A stretch of 64,000 bases of DNA from Solirubrum koreensis (GTDB taxonomy: Bacteria; Bacteroidota; Bacteroidia; Cytophagales; Hymenobacteraceae), in contig NZ_BAABHA010000010.1 of NCBI RefSeq assembly GCF_039541855.1, forward strand, positions 727,344 through 791,343, given 5' to 3'. The position numbers and the translations under genes are program-made. Every line of letters starts with the position of its first letter. Position 1 is the first letter of the stretch. Under the pieces are notes generated by a model. That model ran no database searches. It was not told the origin of the DNA and worked only from the letters and a program-made list of their open reading frames with translations. This document shows, one piece after another, positions 1-7,769 of this stretch.

Positions 1-1
1 G

Positions 2-268
2 GTTCGCCCCATCGACTACGGCACGCTCGTGGAATCGGTAAAGAAAACCAACCGCATGGTGGTGGTGGAGGAAGCCTGGCCGCTGGCCAGCATCAGCTCG
101 GAGCTGGCCTACAACGTGCAGCGCTACGCCTTCGATTACCTCGACGCGCCGGTGCATCGCGTAACCAACGCCGACGTGCCCCTGCCCTACGCCCCCACGC
201 TTATTGATGCGGCCCTGCCAAACGTGCCCCGCACCATTAAGGCCGTAAAAGCGGTGCTGTACCGTTAA
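2..268 (+). CDS. pdhB: Pyruvate dehydrogenase E1 component subunit beta, C-terminal fragment
   Basis: The gene enters from the left edge; the frame is open from base 2 and ends at TAA 266-268, so only about 88 C-terminal residues are present. They form the end of the transketolase C-terminal domain of the E1-beta subunit, with RPIDYGTLVESVKKTNR, VVVEEAW and a late PLPYAPTLI stretch typical of PdhB. The enzyme decarboxylates pyruvate and feeds the lipoyl E2 in the cytoplasmic pyruvate dehydrogenase complex. A strong terminator hairpin follows 20 bases downstream, so this is the end of its transcript. The start and the E1-alpha partner lie outside the window. Confidence 0.9.
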   Translation, partial: VRPIDYGTLVESVKKTNRMVVVEEAWPLASISSELAYNVQRYAFDYLDAPVHRVTNADVPLPYAPTLIDAALPNVPRTIKAVKAVLYR

Positions 269-288
269 TACAGGCTTACCCGATTACC

Positions 289-323
289 GAAAACGCCCCG
301 CAGCATCTTGCTCCGGGGCGTTT
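289..323 (+). terminator. Rho-independent terminator after pdhB
   Basis: A GC-rich inverted repeat (ACGCCCCG and CGGGGCGT around a short loop) is followed by TTTT, 20 bases after the pdhB stop codon. Confidence 0.85.
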
Positions 324-455
324 TGCGTAAATGGCTATGCCCTGCGCCCGATGTATGCAATGCGCTTCCGTCTGGCAAGGAAACCGGCAACGAAGACCCC
401 ACTGCAGGTTTTTCAGTACCTTTTGACAGCCTTGTTTCGCAAACTGTTCCCCGCC

Positions 456-1019
456 ATGAACCACCGCTTAAACATTCGTTTCGAACAGCTTGAACTAGCA
501 ACGGAAAAATTGCTGCGGGCGGCCGAAGCATTGGGCGCCCGTTCGCACGAGGTGCCAGCGGCGGGCCAATGGTCGGCGGCCCATGTGGTGCACCATTTAT
601 TGGTGGCAGAGCAAGGCATCGAGCAATACATACAGCAGAAGTTGCTGCAAGAAGAAGGCCTGCGCAAAGTCAGTCTGAAAGGGCGGCTGCGGGCCTTGCT
701 GTTGCGCATACTGCTGCGGGTACCGGGCCTGAAATTCCGGGCTCCGCAGCGTTTGGCGCAACTTTCTCCTGCCGAAGGAGCGGGAATTCCGCCCATGTCT
801 GAGTTGCGCCAGCAGTGGGCGTCTTCGCGCCGGACGTTGGAGCAGTTGCTGAACGAGTACCCGAGCCGATTGATGAGCAAAGCTATTTTCAAGCACCCGC
901 GGGTGGGCATGCTCACCATTCAGCAAACCCTAGACTTCATGCTCGACCACGTACTGCACCACCAGCAGCAGCTGACGCGCATCAGCAAGAGTCTGCCTCC
1001 GGTTTCCATGCCGGCTTAG
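456..1019 (+). CDS. DinB-like four-helix bundle protein
   Basis: A 187-residue protein of the DinB/YfiT-like superfamily, whose members are small helical bundles that often bind a divalent metal and in some cases transfer thiols. The histidines expected at the metal site are visible in HVVHHLLVAEQ (helix 2 region) and in LDHVLHHQQQL near the C-terminus. The frame is open further upstream, but the ATG at 456 is chosen because homology-like sequence begins there (MNHRLNIRFEQLE) and the upstream residues look untranslated. Its TAG overlaps the stop of the converging thioesterase gene by a few bases. The substrate is unknown. Confidence 0.7.
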   Translation: MNHRLNIRFEQLELATEKLLRAAEALGARSHEVPAAGQWSAAHVVHHLLVAEQGIEQYIQQKLLQEEGLRKVSLKGRLRALLLRILLRVPGLKFRAPQRLAQLSPAEGAGIPPMSELRQQWASSRRTLEQLLNEYPSRLMSKAIFKHPRVGMLTIQQTLDFMLDHVLHHQQQLTRISKSLPPVSMPA

Positions 1020-1477
1020 CCGCTGATTTCCCCTGAAGAACGGCGCTCAATGATTTCAAAGGAACTGTGCCGGTCTAACGTGCTGAGGGCTTCGGCCAAT
1101 TCGGGCGGTGGAACGGCCAGTTTGCGCAGGCGCAAATCCAGCCATGCGCCGTCTACGGTCACAATGGCGGCTTCCCGGCCATCGGCTTTGTAAATGGTAT
1201 GTACAATGCGCCAGCGGCTGCCATCGGGGCTGTGGCCAGCTAATTGGGCGCCCACCGTAATGGTTTCGTTGGGACTAATTTCCTTCAGGAAGCGGGTTTC
1301 TTCGCGGAACAGGATGGGGCCGATGCCCAGCAGCGCGAATTTGGGTAGCGGAAAACCGTGGTCGTGGAGGTAGTCGAGGCGGTGCTGAGCAGCGTAGTCG
1401 TTGTAGGCGGAGTGGCGCATATGGCCATTGGGGTCGAGGTCGGCCCACCGGACGGGGTATTGCTTGGTGTAGGGCAT
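1016..1477 (-). CDS. Acyl-CoA thioesterase, hotdog fold (4HBT family)
   Basis: A 153-residue single-domain hotdog protein. The N-terminus YPVRWADLDPNGHMRHSAYN carries the catalytic Asp and the Asn-His pattern of 4HBT/YbgC-like thioesterases, which hydrolyse acyl-CoA thioesters in the cytoplasm. The length is normal for the family. The chain length preference cannot be read from sequence. It converges on the DinB-like gene with a 4-base stop-stop overlap, leaving no room for a terminator. Confidence is high for the fold and moderate for the substrate class. Confidence 0.8.
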   Translation of the reverse strand: MPYTKQYPVRWADLDPNGHMRHSAYNDYAAQHRLDYLHDHGFPLPKFALLGIGPILFREETRFLKEISPNETITVGAQLAGHSPDGSRWRIVHTIYKADGREAAIVTVDGAWLDLRLRKLAVPPPELAEALSTLDRHSSFEIIERRSSGEISG

Positions 1478-1544
1478 AATGGCAGTAGGTCTGACGCCTT
1501 TTACGGAGCTGTTAGCAGCGCTTAGCGGAGGTGAATATGCAGGG

Positions 1545-2279
1545 TTAGCTGCGCAGGGTTAAGCGCACCAGAAACTGTTGCTGATCGTCTTCGCCCAGAA
1601 ATTCCACGTCGTACCCGGCGGCTTCAGCGTAATCCTGCACGATGGAAGGATCGGCGAAGAGCCAGCCAAAGGACTTGCCTACTTGCTTTTGGTAGCCGAA
1701 CTGGTACTCCACTTCACCGTAGTACGGCCCATTTAGGTTGATGACGAGGGCGCCGTCTTCGTCTTCAAACAGGTAGCTGATGTCGCTGCTGGTAGCCAGA
1801 ATCTGGCCATTGGGTGCGAGCTGCGTTTTCACTCGTTCCAGAAACTGCTCTAACCCTTCGAGGGAGCCCACAAGGCCGAGGCCGTTCATGAGCATGAGAA
1901 GCGTATCGAAGGGCTGTCCATCGGGCGCGGGCAGGTGCAGTACGTCGTGGCAGGCCACTTCCTGTACTCCGCGCTGCTGCATGGTAGCCACTGCCCCAAC
2001 CGACTCATCGACAGCCTTTACGGTGAAGCCGCGCTGCTGCAGCTCTAGGGAATGACAACCGGCTCCAGCGCCCAAATCGAGCACCCGGCCGCGGCATTCG
2101 TCGAGGGCCATGCGCTCCAGCTCGGGCATTTCCCAAAGGGTTCGGAAGAAGTAGTCAACGGCCAGTTCTTCGTCTTCGGTAACATTGCTGTGCACGGTAA
2201 GCAGGCCGGTGGTCTGGCCTTTCTGGTAGTCGAGGAGGGCGTGGCCGACGGGGTCGGGATGAATGGCGGGGGCAGAAGA
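1545..2279 (-). CDS. Class I SAM-dependent methyltransferase
   Basis: A 244-residue protein with Rossmann-fold methyltransferase motif I (GRVLDLGAGAGCHSLELQ, residues ~68-85), an acidic end to strand 2 (VKAVDES) and a motif resembling post-I/III further on (PFDTLLMLMNGLGLVG). It would use S-adenosylmethionine on an unidentified substrate in the cytoplasm. The frame continues 17 codons upstream to 2330; the ATG at 2279 is preferred because the upstream residues (MQPFTASIARSALSSV) look non-native. Nothing in the neighbourhood hints at the substrate. Confidence 0.75.
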   Translation of the reverse strand, partial: SSAPAIHPDPVGHALLDYQKGQTTGLLTVHSNVTEDEELAVDYFFRTLWEMPELERMALDECRGRVLDLGAGAGCHSLELQQRGFTVKAVDESVGAVATMQQRGVQEVACHDVLHLPAPDGQPFDTLLMLMNGLGLVGSLEGLEQFLERVKTQLAPNGQILATSSDISYLFEDEDGALVINLNGPYYGEVEYQFGYQKQVGKSFGWLFADPSIVQDYAEAAGYDVEFLGEDDQQQFLVRLTLRS

Positions 2280-2386
2280 CATAACCGAAGATAGAGCAGA
2301 CCGGGCAATGGAGGCAGTAAAGGGCTGCAACCAACCAGCCTAGCCAGCGGTTATACGCACCCATAGGCTCCCCGATTCTCGTTTGC

Positions 2387-2578
2387 ATGGCCGCTGCCTC
2401 TCTTCCCTCCCGTTTAGTTAAAGGCCAATTGCCCAGCAAACTGTGCCGCACATGCGGGCGCCCCTTTGAGTACCGACACAAATGGCGCAACTGTTGGGAT
2501 GAGGTAATGTATTGCAGCGAACGGTGCCGTCGTAATAAGCCAACTGCCGAACCGGAAACAGCCGCTCCACGCGGTTAA
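2387..2578 (+). CDS. DUF2256 small zinc-binding-like protein
   Basis: A 63-residue protein matching the DUF2256 pattern: LPSKLCRTCGRPFEYRHKW, then NCWDEVMYCSERCRR. The CxxC and the later CxxxC form a probable four-Cys zinc site. The family is widespread, tiny and of unknown function, and is often found near cryptochrome/photolyase genes in other bacteria; no such gene is next to this one. The start is the only reasonable ATG. The C-terminal 12 residues are low complexity. Confidence 0.8.
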   Translation: MAAASLPSRLVKGQLPSKLCRTCGRPFEYRHKWRNCWDEVMYCSERCRRNKPTAEPETAAPRG

Positions 2579-2646
2579 ACCATATCCGAGTGCATCTTTC
2601 GAGCGTCCCATTCCGTTGAGTTAGTTCTCGTTTACCCTTTTGCGCA

Positions 2647-3036
2647 ATGGCCACTAACCTCGACTACCTCGACCCTGCTCTGCTGCCTCTCGAAGAAAAA
2701 GTAAAAGCGTACCTCGAAACGGAGGAAGAACTGCGCAAAGCAACCGTGGATGCCCACTCCCTCTCTGGCCACGCCGATACCGGCCAGGAAGCCGGCGGGT
2801 TCGAGCAGCGCCCCGCAACCGGCAGCCTCGACCAATCGGCCGATGAGATGCAGAATAAAGTCAGTAACCTACAAGACCTGCTGCATACCCTCCGCCAGGA
2901 AATTATGGACTTGCTACCTGCCCGCGACGAGTGGGTGAAAGTTAACCTGGGCTATGGTCCGAGCCGCGTAGGCGCCTTCCGCCCCGAGCAGGCCGAAGGT
3001 GCATCCACTGAATACATTCTGCGCATTGTCCACTAA
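2647..3036 (+). CDS. Hypothetical acidic protein
   Basis: A 129-residue, acidic, probably cytoplasmic protein without signal peptide or membrane segment. The first 35 residues (LLPLEEKVKAYLETEEELRK) and the middle (DEMQNKVSNLQDLLHTLRQEIM) are predicted amphipathic helices that could form coiled coils. I do not recognise a family. Codon use is like the neighbours, so it is probably a native, lineage-specific gene. Confidence 0.6.
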   Translation: MATNLDYLDPALLPLEEKVKAYLETEEELRKATVDAHSLSGHADTGQEAGGFEQRPATGSLDQSADEMQNKVSNLQDLLHTLRQEIMDLLPARDEWVKVNLGYGPSRVGAFRPEQAEGASTEYILRIVH

Positions 3037-3113
3037 GCTGTAATGGGCAAACCTGGGTAGCTTAGCGGCGAACCTGCTTATTGCCTCCCAACAAGACCTT
3101 ATAGAGGAACGTA

Positions 3114-3341
3114 ATGCGAGTGTTTTTCACCAACACTTTCCTTTTCCGCCTAACAGAAGCTCTGCTGATTGCTTTGGGAGGCGCCGCTAGTGCTGCCTTG
3201 AAAAATCAGTCGTGGTGGTTGCCCTTCTTGGATACACAATTACAAAAGTGGACGGCTTTGCTCGTTTGTGCTGTGCCATTCATCAGCTTTTACTCAATAG
3301 GCTCGGCATACCGAAAAAAGCAGAAAGCCCAGGTCGAATAG
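3114..3341 (+). CDS. Small hypothetical membrane protein
   Basis: A 75-residue protein with two probable membrane segments, about residues 8-27 (FRLTEALLIALGGAASAAL) and 42-64 (WTALLVCAVPFISFYSIGSA), and a basic tail YRKKQKAQVE. I do not recognise a family. Base composition is more AT-rich than the surrounding genes. The ATG lies 77 bases after the preceding stop, and the gene shares a bidirectional terminator with the CHRD gene on the other strand. Confidence 0.5.
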   Translation: MRVFFTNTFLFRLTEALLIALGGAASAALKNQSWWLPFLDTQLQKWTALLVCAVPFISFYSIGSAYRKKQKAQVE

Positions 3342-3412
3342 TCGTAAGTCGACTACACAGCAGTTTTATGGCTTAAGTATTTATAATTTGACCTATTCCG
3401 GAAAAAGCGCAT

Positions 3413-3444
3413 AAAAAAAGGATGAGCAGTGCCCATCCTCTTTT
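3413..3444. terminator. Bidirectional terminator between converging genes
   Basis: AGGATG and CATCCT arms flank an 8-base loop, with an A-run on the left and TTTT on the right. It can serve both the small membrane protein gene (+) and the CHRD gene (-). Confidence 0.7.
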
Positions 3445-3467
3445 CCACAACCAAAACACCTAAAAAA

Positions 3468-5360
3468 CTATTCTTTCGAGAATTTGGAAACAATCTTCGT
3501 GCCAGAAACTTCCACTGACACAAAATAGATTCCCATTTTCAGGTAATCAACAGGAAGAGTCAAGTTATTGGTGCCAGGTTGCACGCGCATTTCTTGCGCA
3601 GTTATTTTTCTTCCCAGTAAGTCGGTAACCTGTACTTGGGCGGCACCGGCCAAGCGGCTTTCGAACTGCAATTGCATTCGGTTTTGGGCCGGATTAGGGA
3701 AAGCGCTAAACGATTCAGCCACTATGGCAGCGGGCTGGGCAGCCAAAACGCGGCTAAGGTTGCGTGCGCCCCGGAACACTTGCCCGCGTATTTCGCCGCC
3801 GGGGTTGGCGGCTGTATGGATGTTCACATACATGCTGTCGCGCCGGAATTGCGTGGAGCGGCGCAGCGTGAACGGACGGGTGGCGTTGGGCGCCGCGTTG
3901 GTGGGGTTCCAGAAACCTTCGGCCGCAACGGCGTTGGTGGCGTTGTTGAAGAAAGGCGCAAGATCAAACACCACTGGCCCCGACTGGCGCAGAAGCCCGA
4001 CGTGAAAATGCCCCACGGTAACGGGGCCACTGAGGCCGCCCCACACCATTGCGAAGGACGCGTTCGACTGGTCACGGTCGATGGACACAAAACCGGCTCC
4101 GTACCCGGCAGTAGTAACTGGGTTGGGGGCTTCCTGCTGACCGTTCAGGGAGAACGTGTAGCCTTCGCGGGCTAGGCGGTACACCTGACCGCGAATTTCG
4201 CCAGTGGGATTAGCTGCGGTAGTAAATACCAGGTTGGCGCCGCCGCGCAGAAACTGGTTAACCAACCCGGTATTCAGACTCAACAAATTAAAGCTAAACG
4301 TATTGGAAAGCCCGGCAGGAAGAGTTGCTGTACCAATCAGGTTTGCCGGGGTGTTGGCTTGCCCCACTTCGCCAGCGTATATCTGCAACGTTGCAGGAGC
4401 CCCGCTCAGGCCCGTGTGCGATACCGCAACCCGCAGCGTGTCGAAGGTGGTATTCAGGCGCAATACCGCCACGGCCTTGGCATTAGTGGTTACGGCCGGC
4501 ACCATTTGACTGCCATCGAGGCGGGCATCGTGCACCAACGAGCGGAGGGAAACCAGCAACTGCCCGCGGATTTCTCCGCCCGGGTTAGCAGCCGTGTGCA
4601 CGTTAATGTAAATCTGGCCGGCAGCCAGCGCCGTGTGGAACGCCGGAGTTGGTGTAATCTGTCCTTCGATTACGTTACCGCTCAGAAACGGGCCCAGGTC
4701 TACAATCACCGGACCGTTGGTGCCGGCGGCGGCGTTGTGAAAGTGCGCAACGGTTACAGGGCCGCTCAAGCCCGAAAACACCACCCGAAACTTAAGCAGG
4801 CTGCGGTCTTGGCTGAGGTTAAAAGAGCCCAGCCCCGTGGCCGGGGTGTTCACGGCTGGCACCTCCTGGGCACCGCTAAGCGTGGCCACATATTCCTCGT
4901 CGGTTTCGATTTCAATCTGCCCGCGAATTTCACCGCCGGGGTTGGCCGCCGTGTGTACGTTAATGTAGTACTCGCCCCGCAGGTACTTGCTGATTTTGGC
5001 GCGGTCGATATCGGCGCCGGTCAGGAAACCCTGCAGGCGGTTGTTGTTGCGCACAAATTGGCCCAGGTTGGTAATAACAGGGCCATTTACGCCCCGGGCG
5101 CCGTCGTGCACGTGCGCGCCGGTGATGGGGCCGCTCAAGCCGTTGAATGCGGCGGTGATGAAAAGCGTGTCGCGGGTATTATTGAAAGTAAAACTGGCAA
5201 CACCGCGAGCGGCCGTGGAAACCGCCGGCACTTCCTGAGCCCCTTCCAAACGGGCACCAAGCAATAAATGCGGACGCAAGTGGTCGGCGTGGGCACCAAG
5301 GCTAAGCAGCAACAAAGCCATCAACAAACGGCCGCGCCAAAGAGTACGAAGTGTAATCAT
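3468..5360 (-). CDS. Secreted protein with four CHRD repeats and a T9SS type A sorting tail
   Basis: A 630-residue exported protein. A signal peptide (about residues 1-25, ending AHA) is followed by four CHRD-like repeats at roughly 33-150, 155-270, 273-390 and 393-535. Each repeat starts with an L-x-G-x-QEVPA-like motif and ends near TAANPGGEIRGQ. The last 75 residues (FSAFPNPAQNRMQLQF to KFSKE) are a T9SS type A sorting domain, so the protein should cross the outer membrane and be surface-attached or released. CHRD domains are named from chordin; their bacterial role is unknown. Repeat 3 lacks the His residues conserved in the other three. A 15-base palindrome lies just upstream of the gene. 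Confidence 0.9.
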   Translation of the reverse strand: MITLRTLWRGRLLMALLLLSLGAHADHLRPHLLLGARLEGAQEVPAVSTAARGVASFTFNNTRDTLFITAAFNGLSGPITGAHVHDGARGVNGPVITNLGQFVRNNNRLQGFLTGADIDRAKISKYLRGEYYINVHTAANPGGEIRGQIEIETDEEYVATLSGAQEVPAVNTPATGLGSFNLSQDRSLLKFRVVFSGLSGPVTVAHFHNAAAGTNGPVIVDLGPFLSGNVIEGQITPTPAFHTALAAGQIYINVHTAANPGGEIRGQLLVSLRSLVHDARLDGSQMVPAVTTNAKAVAVLRLNTTFDTLRVAVSHTGLSGAPATLQIYAGEVGQANTPANLIGTATLPAGLSNTFSFNLLSLNTGLVNQFLRGGANLVFTTAANPTGEIRGQVYRLAREGYTFSLNGQQEAPNPVTTAGYGAGFVSIDRDQSNASFAMVWGGLSGPVTVGHFHVGLLRQSGPVVFDLAPFFNNATNAVAAEGFWNPTNAAPNATRPFTLRRSTQFRRDSMYVNIHTAANPGGEIRGQVFRGARNLSRVLAAQPAAIVAESFSAFPNPAQNRMQLQFESRLAGAAQVQVTDLLGRKITAQEMRVQPGTNNLTLPVDYLKMGIYFVSVEVSGTKIVSKFSKE

Positions 5361-5418
5361 CAGTACAAGTGGTTAAGAGGTTGAAGGAATGGTTTTGGTT
5401 GTGTTTGTTGTAAGTAAC

Positions 5419-5433
5419 CCTTGGTAACCAAGG
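5419..5433. promoter_or_regulatory. Perfect palindrome upstream of the CHRD gene (candidate operator)
   Basis: CCTTGGTAACCAAGG is a 15-base palindrome with a single central base. It sits 59 bases upstream of the CHRD start codon, in the gap before the divergent deaminase gene. No hairpin-plus-T signature is present, so a protein-binding site is more likely than a terminator. Confidence 0.4.
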
Positions 5434-5561
5434 CAATGACCAAGCTACCCGAAGGGCTTTACCAACTACAAGCCATGCGGCTAAATGTTATTACCTGTTC
5501 GGCAGCCCCACCCCAACGGTTGCCCGCCATCCTCGTATTTTTGCGCCCTACCCCTATTCCC

Positions 5562-6038
5562 ATGGAAACTCCCAACCCCGAATTCATGCGTGAGGCCATT
5601 CGCCTCTCGGTCGAAAAAATGCAAGCCGGTCACGGTGGCCCTTTTGGCGCCGTTATCGTGAAAGACGGCCAGGTCATTGCCCGCGGCTTCAACCAGGTTA
5701 CCAGCACCAACGACCCCACTTGCCACGCCGAAGTCGATGCCATTCGCAAAGCCTGCAAGGAGCTAGGCACCTTCCAGCTCTCCGACTGCGACCTGTACAC
5801 CAGCTGCGAACCGTGCCCCATGTGCCTCGGCGCCATTTATTGGGCCCGCCCGCGCCGCGTGTTTTATGGCAACACCAAGCAGGACGCCGCCGCCATCGGC
5901 TTCGATGACCAGTTCATTTACGACGAAATCGAGCAGCCTCTCCCCAACCGCAGCATCCCGATGACGCAGTTGCTGCGCGACGAAGCCTTGGCCGGTTTTC
6001 AGGCTTGGGAAGCCAAGGAAGGCAAAACAGAGTACTAG
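5562..6038 (+). CDS. Nucleoside deaminase (guanine deaminase-like)
   Basis: A 158-residue cytidine deaminase-fold enzyme. The zinc site is explicit: CHAEVDAIR supplies the His ligand and the proton-shuttling Glu, and SCEPCPMCLGAIYWA supplies the two Cys ligands. The AAIGFDDQFIYDEI segment and the C-terminal FQAWEAKEGK resemble B. subtilis GuaD-type guanine deaminases more than tRNA adenosine deaminase TadA, so deamination of guanine to xanthine is the best guess. The ATG at 5562 is chosen because the upstream extension has no family resemblance. A palindromic repeat follows its stop codon. Confidence 0.8.
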   Translation: METPNPEFMREAIRLSVEKMQAGHGGPFGAVIVKDGQVIARGFNQVTSTNDPTCHAEVDAIRKACKELGTFQLSDCDLYTSCEPCPMCLGAIYWARPRRVFYGNTKQDAAAIGFDDQFIYDEIEQPLPNRSIPMTQLLRDEALAGFQAWEAKEGKTEY

Positions 6039-6056
6039 GCTGCTTTTTAAGCAACC

Positions 6057-6156
6057 GTCATCCTGAGCGCAGTGAAGGACCTTCTTACGCAAGGCCGACC
6101 ATCGTAGCGACGACACGTTCAGCGGTGGTGAGGTCCTTCGCTGCGCTCAGGATGAC
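6057..6156. repeat. Palindromic interspersed repeat, copy 1
   Basis: Two 26-base arms (6057-6082 and 6131-6156) are inverted copies with one mismatch, separated by a 48-base spacer. The arm core is GTCATCCTGAGCGCAG. A related element lies at 59749-59851. The arrangement resembles REP/MITE-like elements and carries no coding capacity. It sits in the gap between the converging deaminase and ffh genes. Confidence 0.85.
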
Positions 6157-6162
6157 AGAAAG

Positions 6163-6200
6163 ACAAAAGCCCGGCCGCTTTGCAGCGGCCGGGCTTTTGT
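6163..6200. terminator. Bidirectional terminator, deaminase/ffh
   Basis: A perfect inverted repeat with 17-base arms (ACAAAAGCCCGGCCGCT and its complement) and a 4-base loop. Its A/T ends give a U-tract in both directions, so it can stop ffh transcripts (-) and read-through from the left (+). Confidence 0.9.
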
Positions 6201-6218
6201 TAGTGCCTTCGAGATTAA

Positions 6219-7565
6219 CTACCGGCGCAAACCGCCGCCCATCATCTTGGCCATTTGAGCCATGCCACCCTTGGTCTGGCTCATCTTGTTCATGGTGCGC
6301 ATCATTTTGCGCATCTCATCGAACTGCTTCATCAGGTTGTTTACCTGCTGAATGCCCTGGCCCGAACCGGCCGCGAGGCGCTTGCGGCGGCTGCCGTTCA
6401 GCAAATCGGGGTTGGCGCGCTCCTGTGGGGTCATGCTCTTGATGATGGCCTCGATGGGCTTGAACGCGTCGTCGTCGATTTCCACGTCCTTCATGGCCTT
6501 ACCCATACCGGGAATCATGCCAACCAAGTCCTTCAGGTTGCCCATCTTCTTGATTTGCTCCAGCTGAGAGAGGAAGTCGTCGAAGTTGAACTGGTTCTTG
6601 CGGATTTTGGCGTTGATGCGCTTGGCTTCGTCCTCGTCGAACTGCTGCTGGGCGCGCTCTACCAGCGAAATAACGTCGCCCATGCCCAGGATGCGCTGGG
6701 CCATGCGGTCGGGGTAGAAAAGGTCGAGGGCCTCCATCTTCTCGCCCGTCGAGATGAACTTGATGGGCTTCTCCACCACGGCCCGAATGGACAGGGCCGC
6801 ACCGCCGCGGGCGTCGCCGTCGAGCTTGGTCAGCACCACGCCATCGAAGTTCAGCCGGTCGTTGAAGGTCTTGGCGGTGTTTACGGCGTCTTGGCCGGTC
6901 ATGGAGTCCACTACGAACAGCGTTTCCGACGGATTGATGGCCTTTTTAACGGCCTCAATCTCGCGCATCATCTGCTCGTCGACGGCCAAACGGCCGGCGG
7001 TGTCAATGATGACTACCTTCTTGTTGTTTTTGCGGGCGTGCTCGAGGGCGTTCTGCGAAATAGAAACCGGGTTTTTGTTTTCCGGCTCCGAGTACACTTC
7101 CACTCCAATCTGTTCGCCCAGCACCTTCAGCTGGTCGATAGCGGCCGGACGGTACACGTCGCAAGCCACGAGCAGAACGGTGCGGTTTTGCTTCTTAATG
7201 TAGGAAGCCAGCTTGCCAGCGAAGGTAGTTTTACCCGAGCCCTGCAGGCCCGAGAGCAGCACCACGGCCGGGTCGCCTTTGATAACGATGTCCTTCTTCT
7301 CGCCGCCCATCAGCTCGGTCAGCTCGTCGTACACGATCTTGACCATCAGCTGGCCCGGCGAAACGGCAGTCAGCACGTCGCGGCCCATGGCCTCGTCCTT
7401 GATCTTGTCGGTGACTTCCTTGGCCACCTTGTAGTTCACGTCGGCGTCCACCAAAGCGCGGCGGATTTCCTTAACCGTGGAGGCTACATTGATTTCGGTG
7501 ATGCTGCCCTGGCCTTTCAGGGTTTTAAAGGCGCGGTCGAGCTTGGTACTTAAATTATCAAACAT
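6219..7565 (-). CDS. ffh: Signal recognition particle GTPase Ffh
   Basis: A 448-residue SRP54 homologue of normal length. The N-domain helical bundle is followed by the G domain with P-loop GLQGSGKTT, DTAGRL and TKLDGDARGG motifs, and by the methionine-rich M domain (about 305-448), which ends in MNKMSQTKGGMAQMAKMMGG. It binds the SRP RNA and hydrophobic signal sequences and delivers ribosomes to FtsY at the membrane. Its RNA partner, ffs, is also in this window at about 40.5 kb. The gene is monocistronic as far as can be seen and ends at a bidirectional terminator. Confidence 0.97.
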   Translation of the reverse strand: MFDNLSTKLDRAFKTLKGQGSITEINVASTVKEIRRALVDADVNYKVAKEVTDKIKDEAMGRDVLTAVSPGQLMVKIVYDELTELMGGEKKDIVIKGDPAVVLLSGLQGSGKTTFAGKLASYIKKQNRTVLLVACDVYRPAAIDQLKVLGEQIGVEVYSEPENKNPVSISQNALEHARKNNKKVVIIDTAGRLAVDEQMMREIEAVKKAINPSETLFVVDSMTGQDAVNTAKTFNDRLNFDGVVLTKLDGDARGGAALSIRAVVEKPIKFISTGEKMEALDLFYPDRMAQRILGMGDVISLVERAQQQFDEDEAKRINAKIRKNQFNFDDFLSQLEQIKKMGNLKDLVGMIPGMGKAMKDVEIDDDAFKPIEAIIKSMTPQERANPDLLNGSRRKRLAAGSGQGIQQVNNLMKQFDEMRKMMRTMNKMSQTKGGMAQMAKMMGGGLRR

Positions 7566-7769
7566 GGCGGTGCTGAAGGCTAATATCTGGGTACGCGGGC
7601 CACTAATGGGAAACGGAACGCGTTAAAGCGCATCTGCTTCGCTTCCTGACCTCTGCCTGGCAAGACAAAGGAACACGGCCGCGTACGAAGCACAAAAATA
7701 GCCACAAAACCCCGAAAGCCGGTTCAAGGCTTTACTTTCGTATTTCCGCCGCATTTTTTCCGCTTACCC

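Noticed and set aside
4359..5267. 302-residue open frame antisense to the CHRD gene
   Set aside because: It mirrors the repeat structure of the CHRD gene and has no motif of its own.
6255..7553. 432-residue open frame antisense to ffh
   Set aside because: It lies wholly opposite the certain ffh gene and its translation is His/Leu/Val-biased, typical of an antisense shadow in GC-rich DNA.
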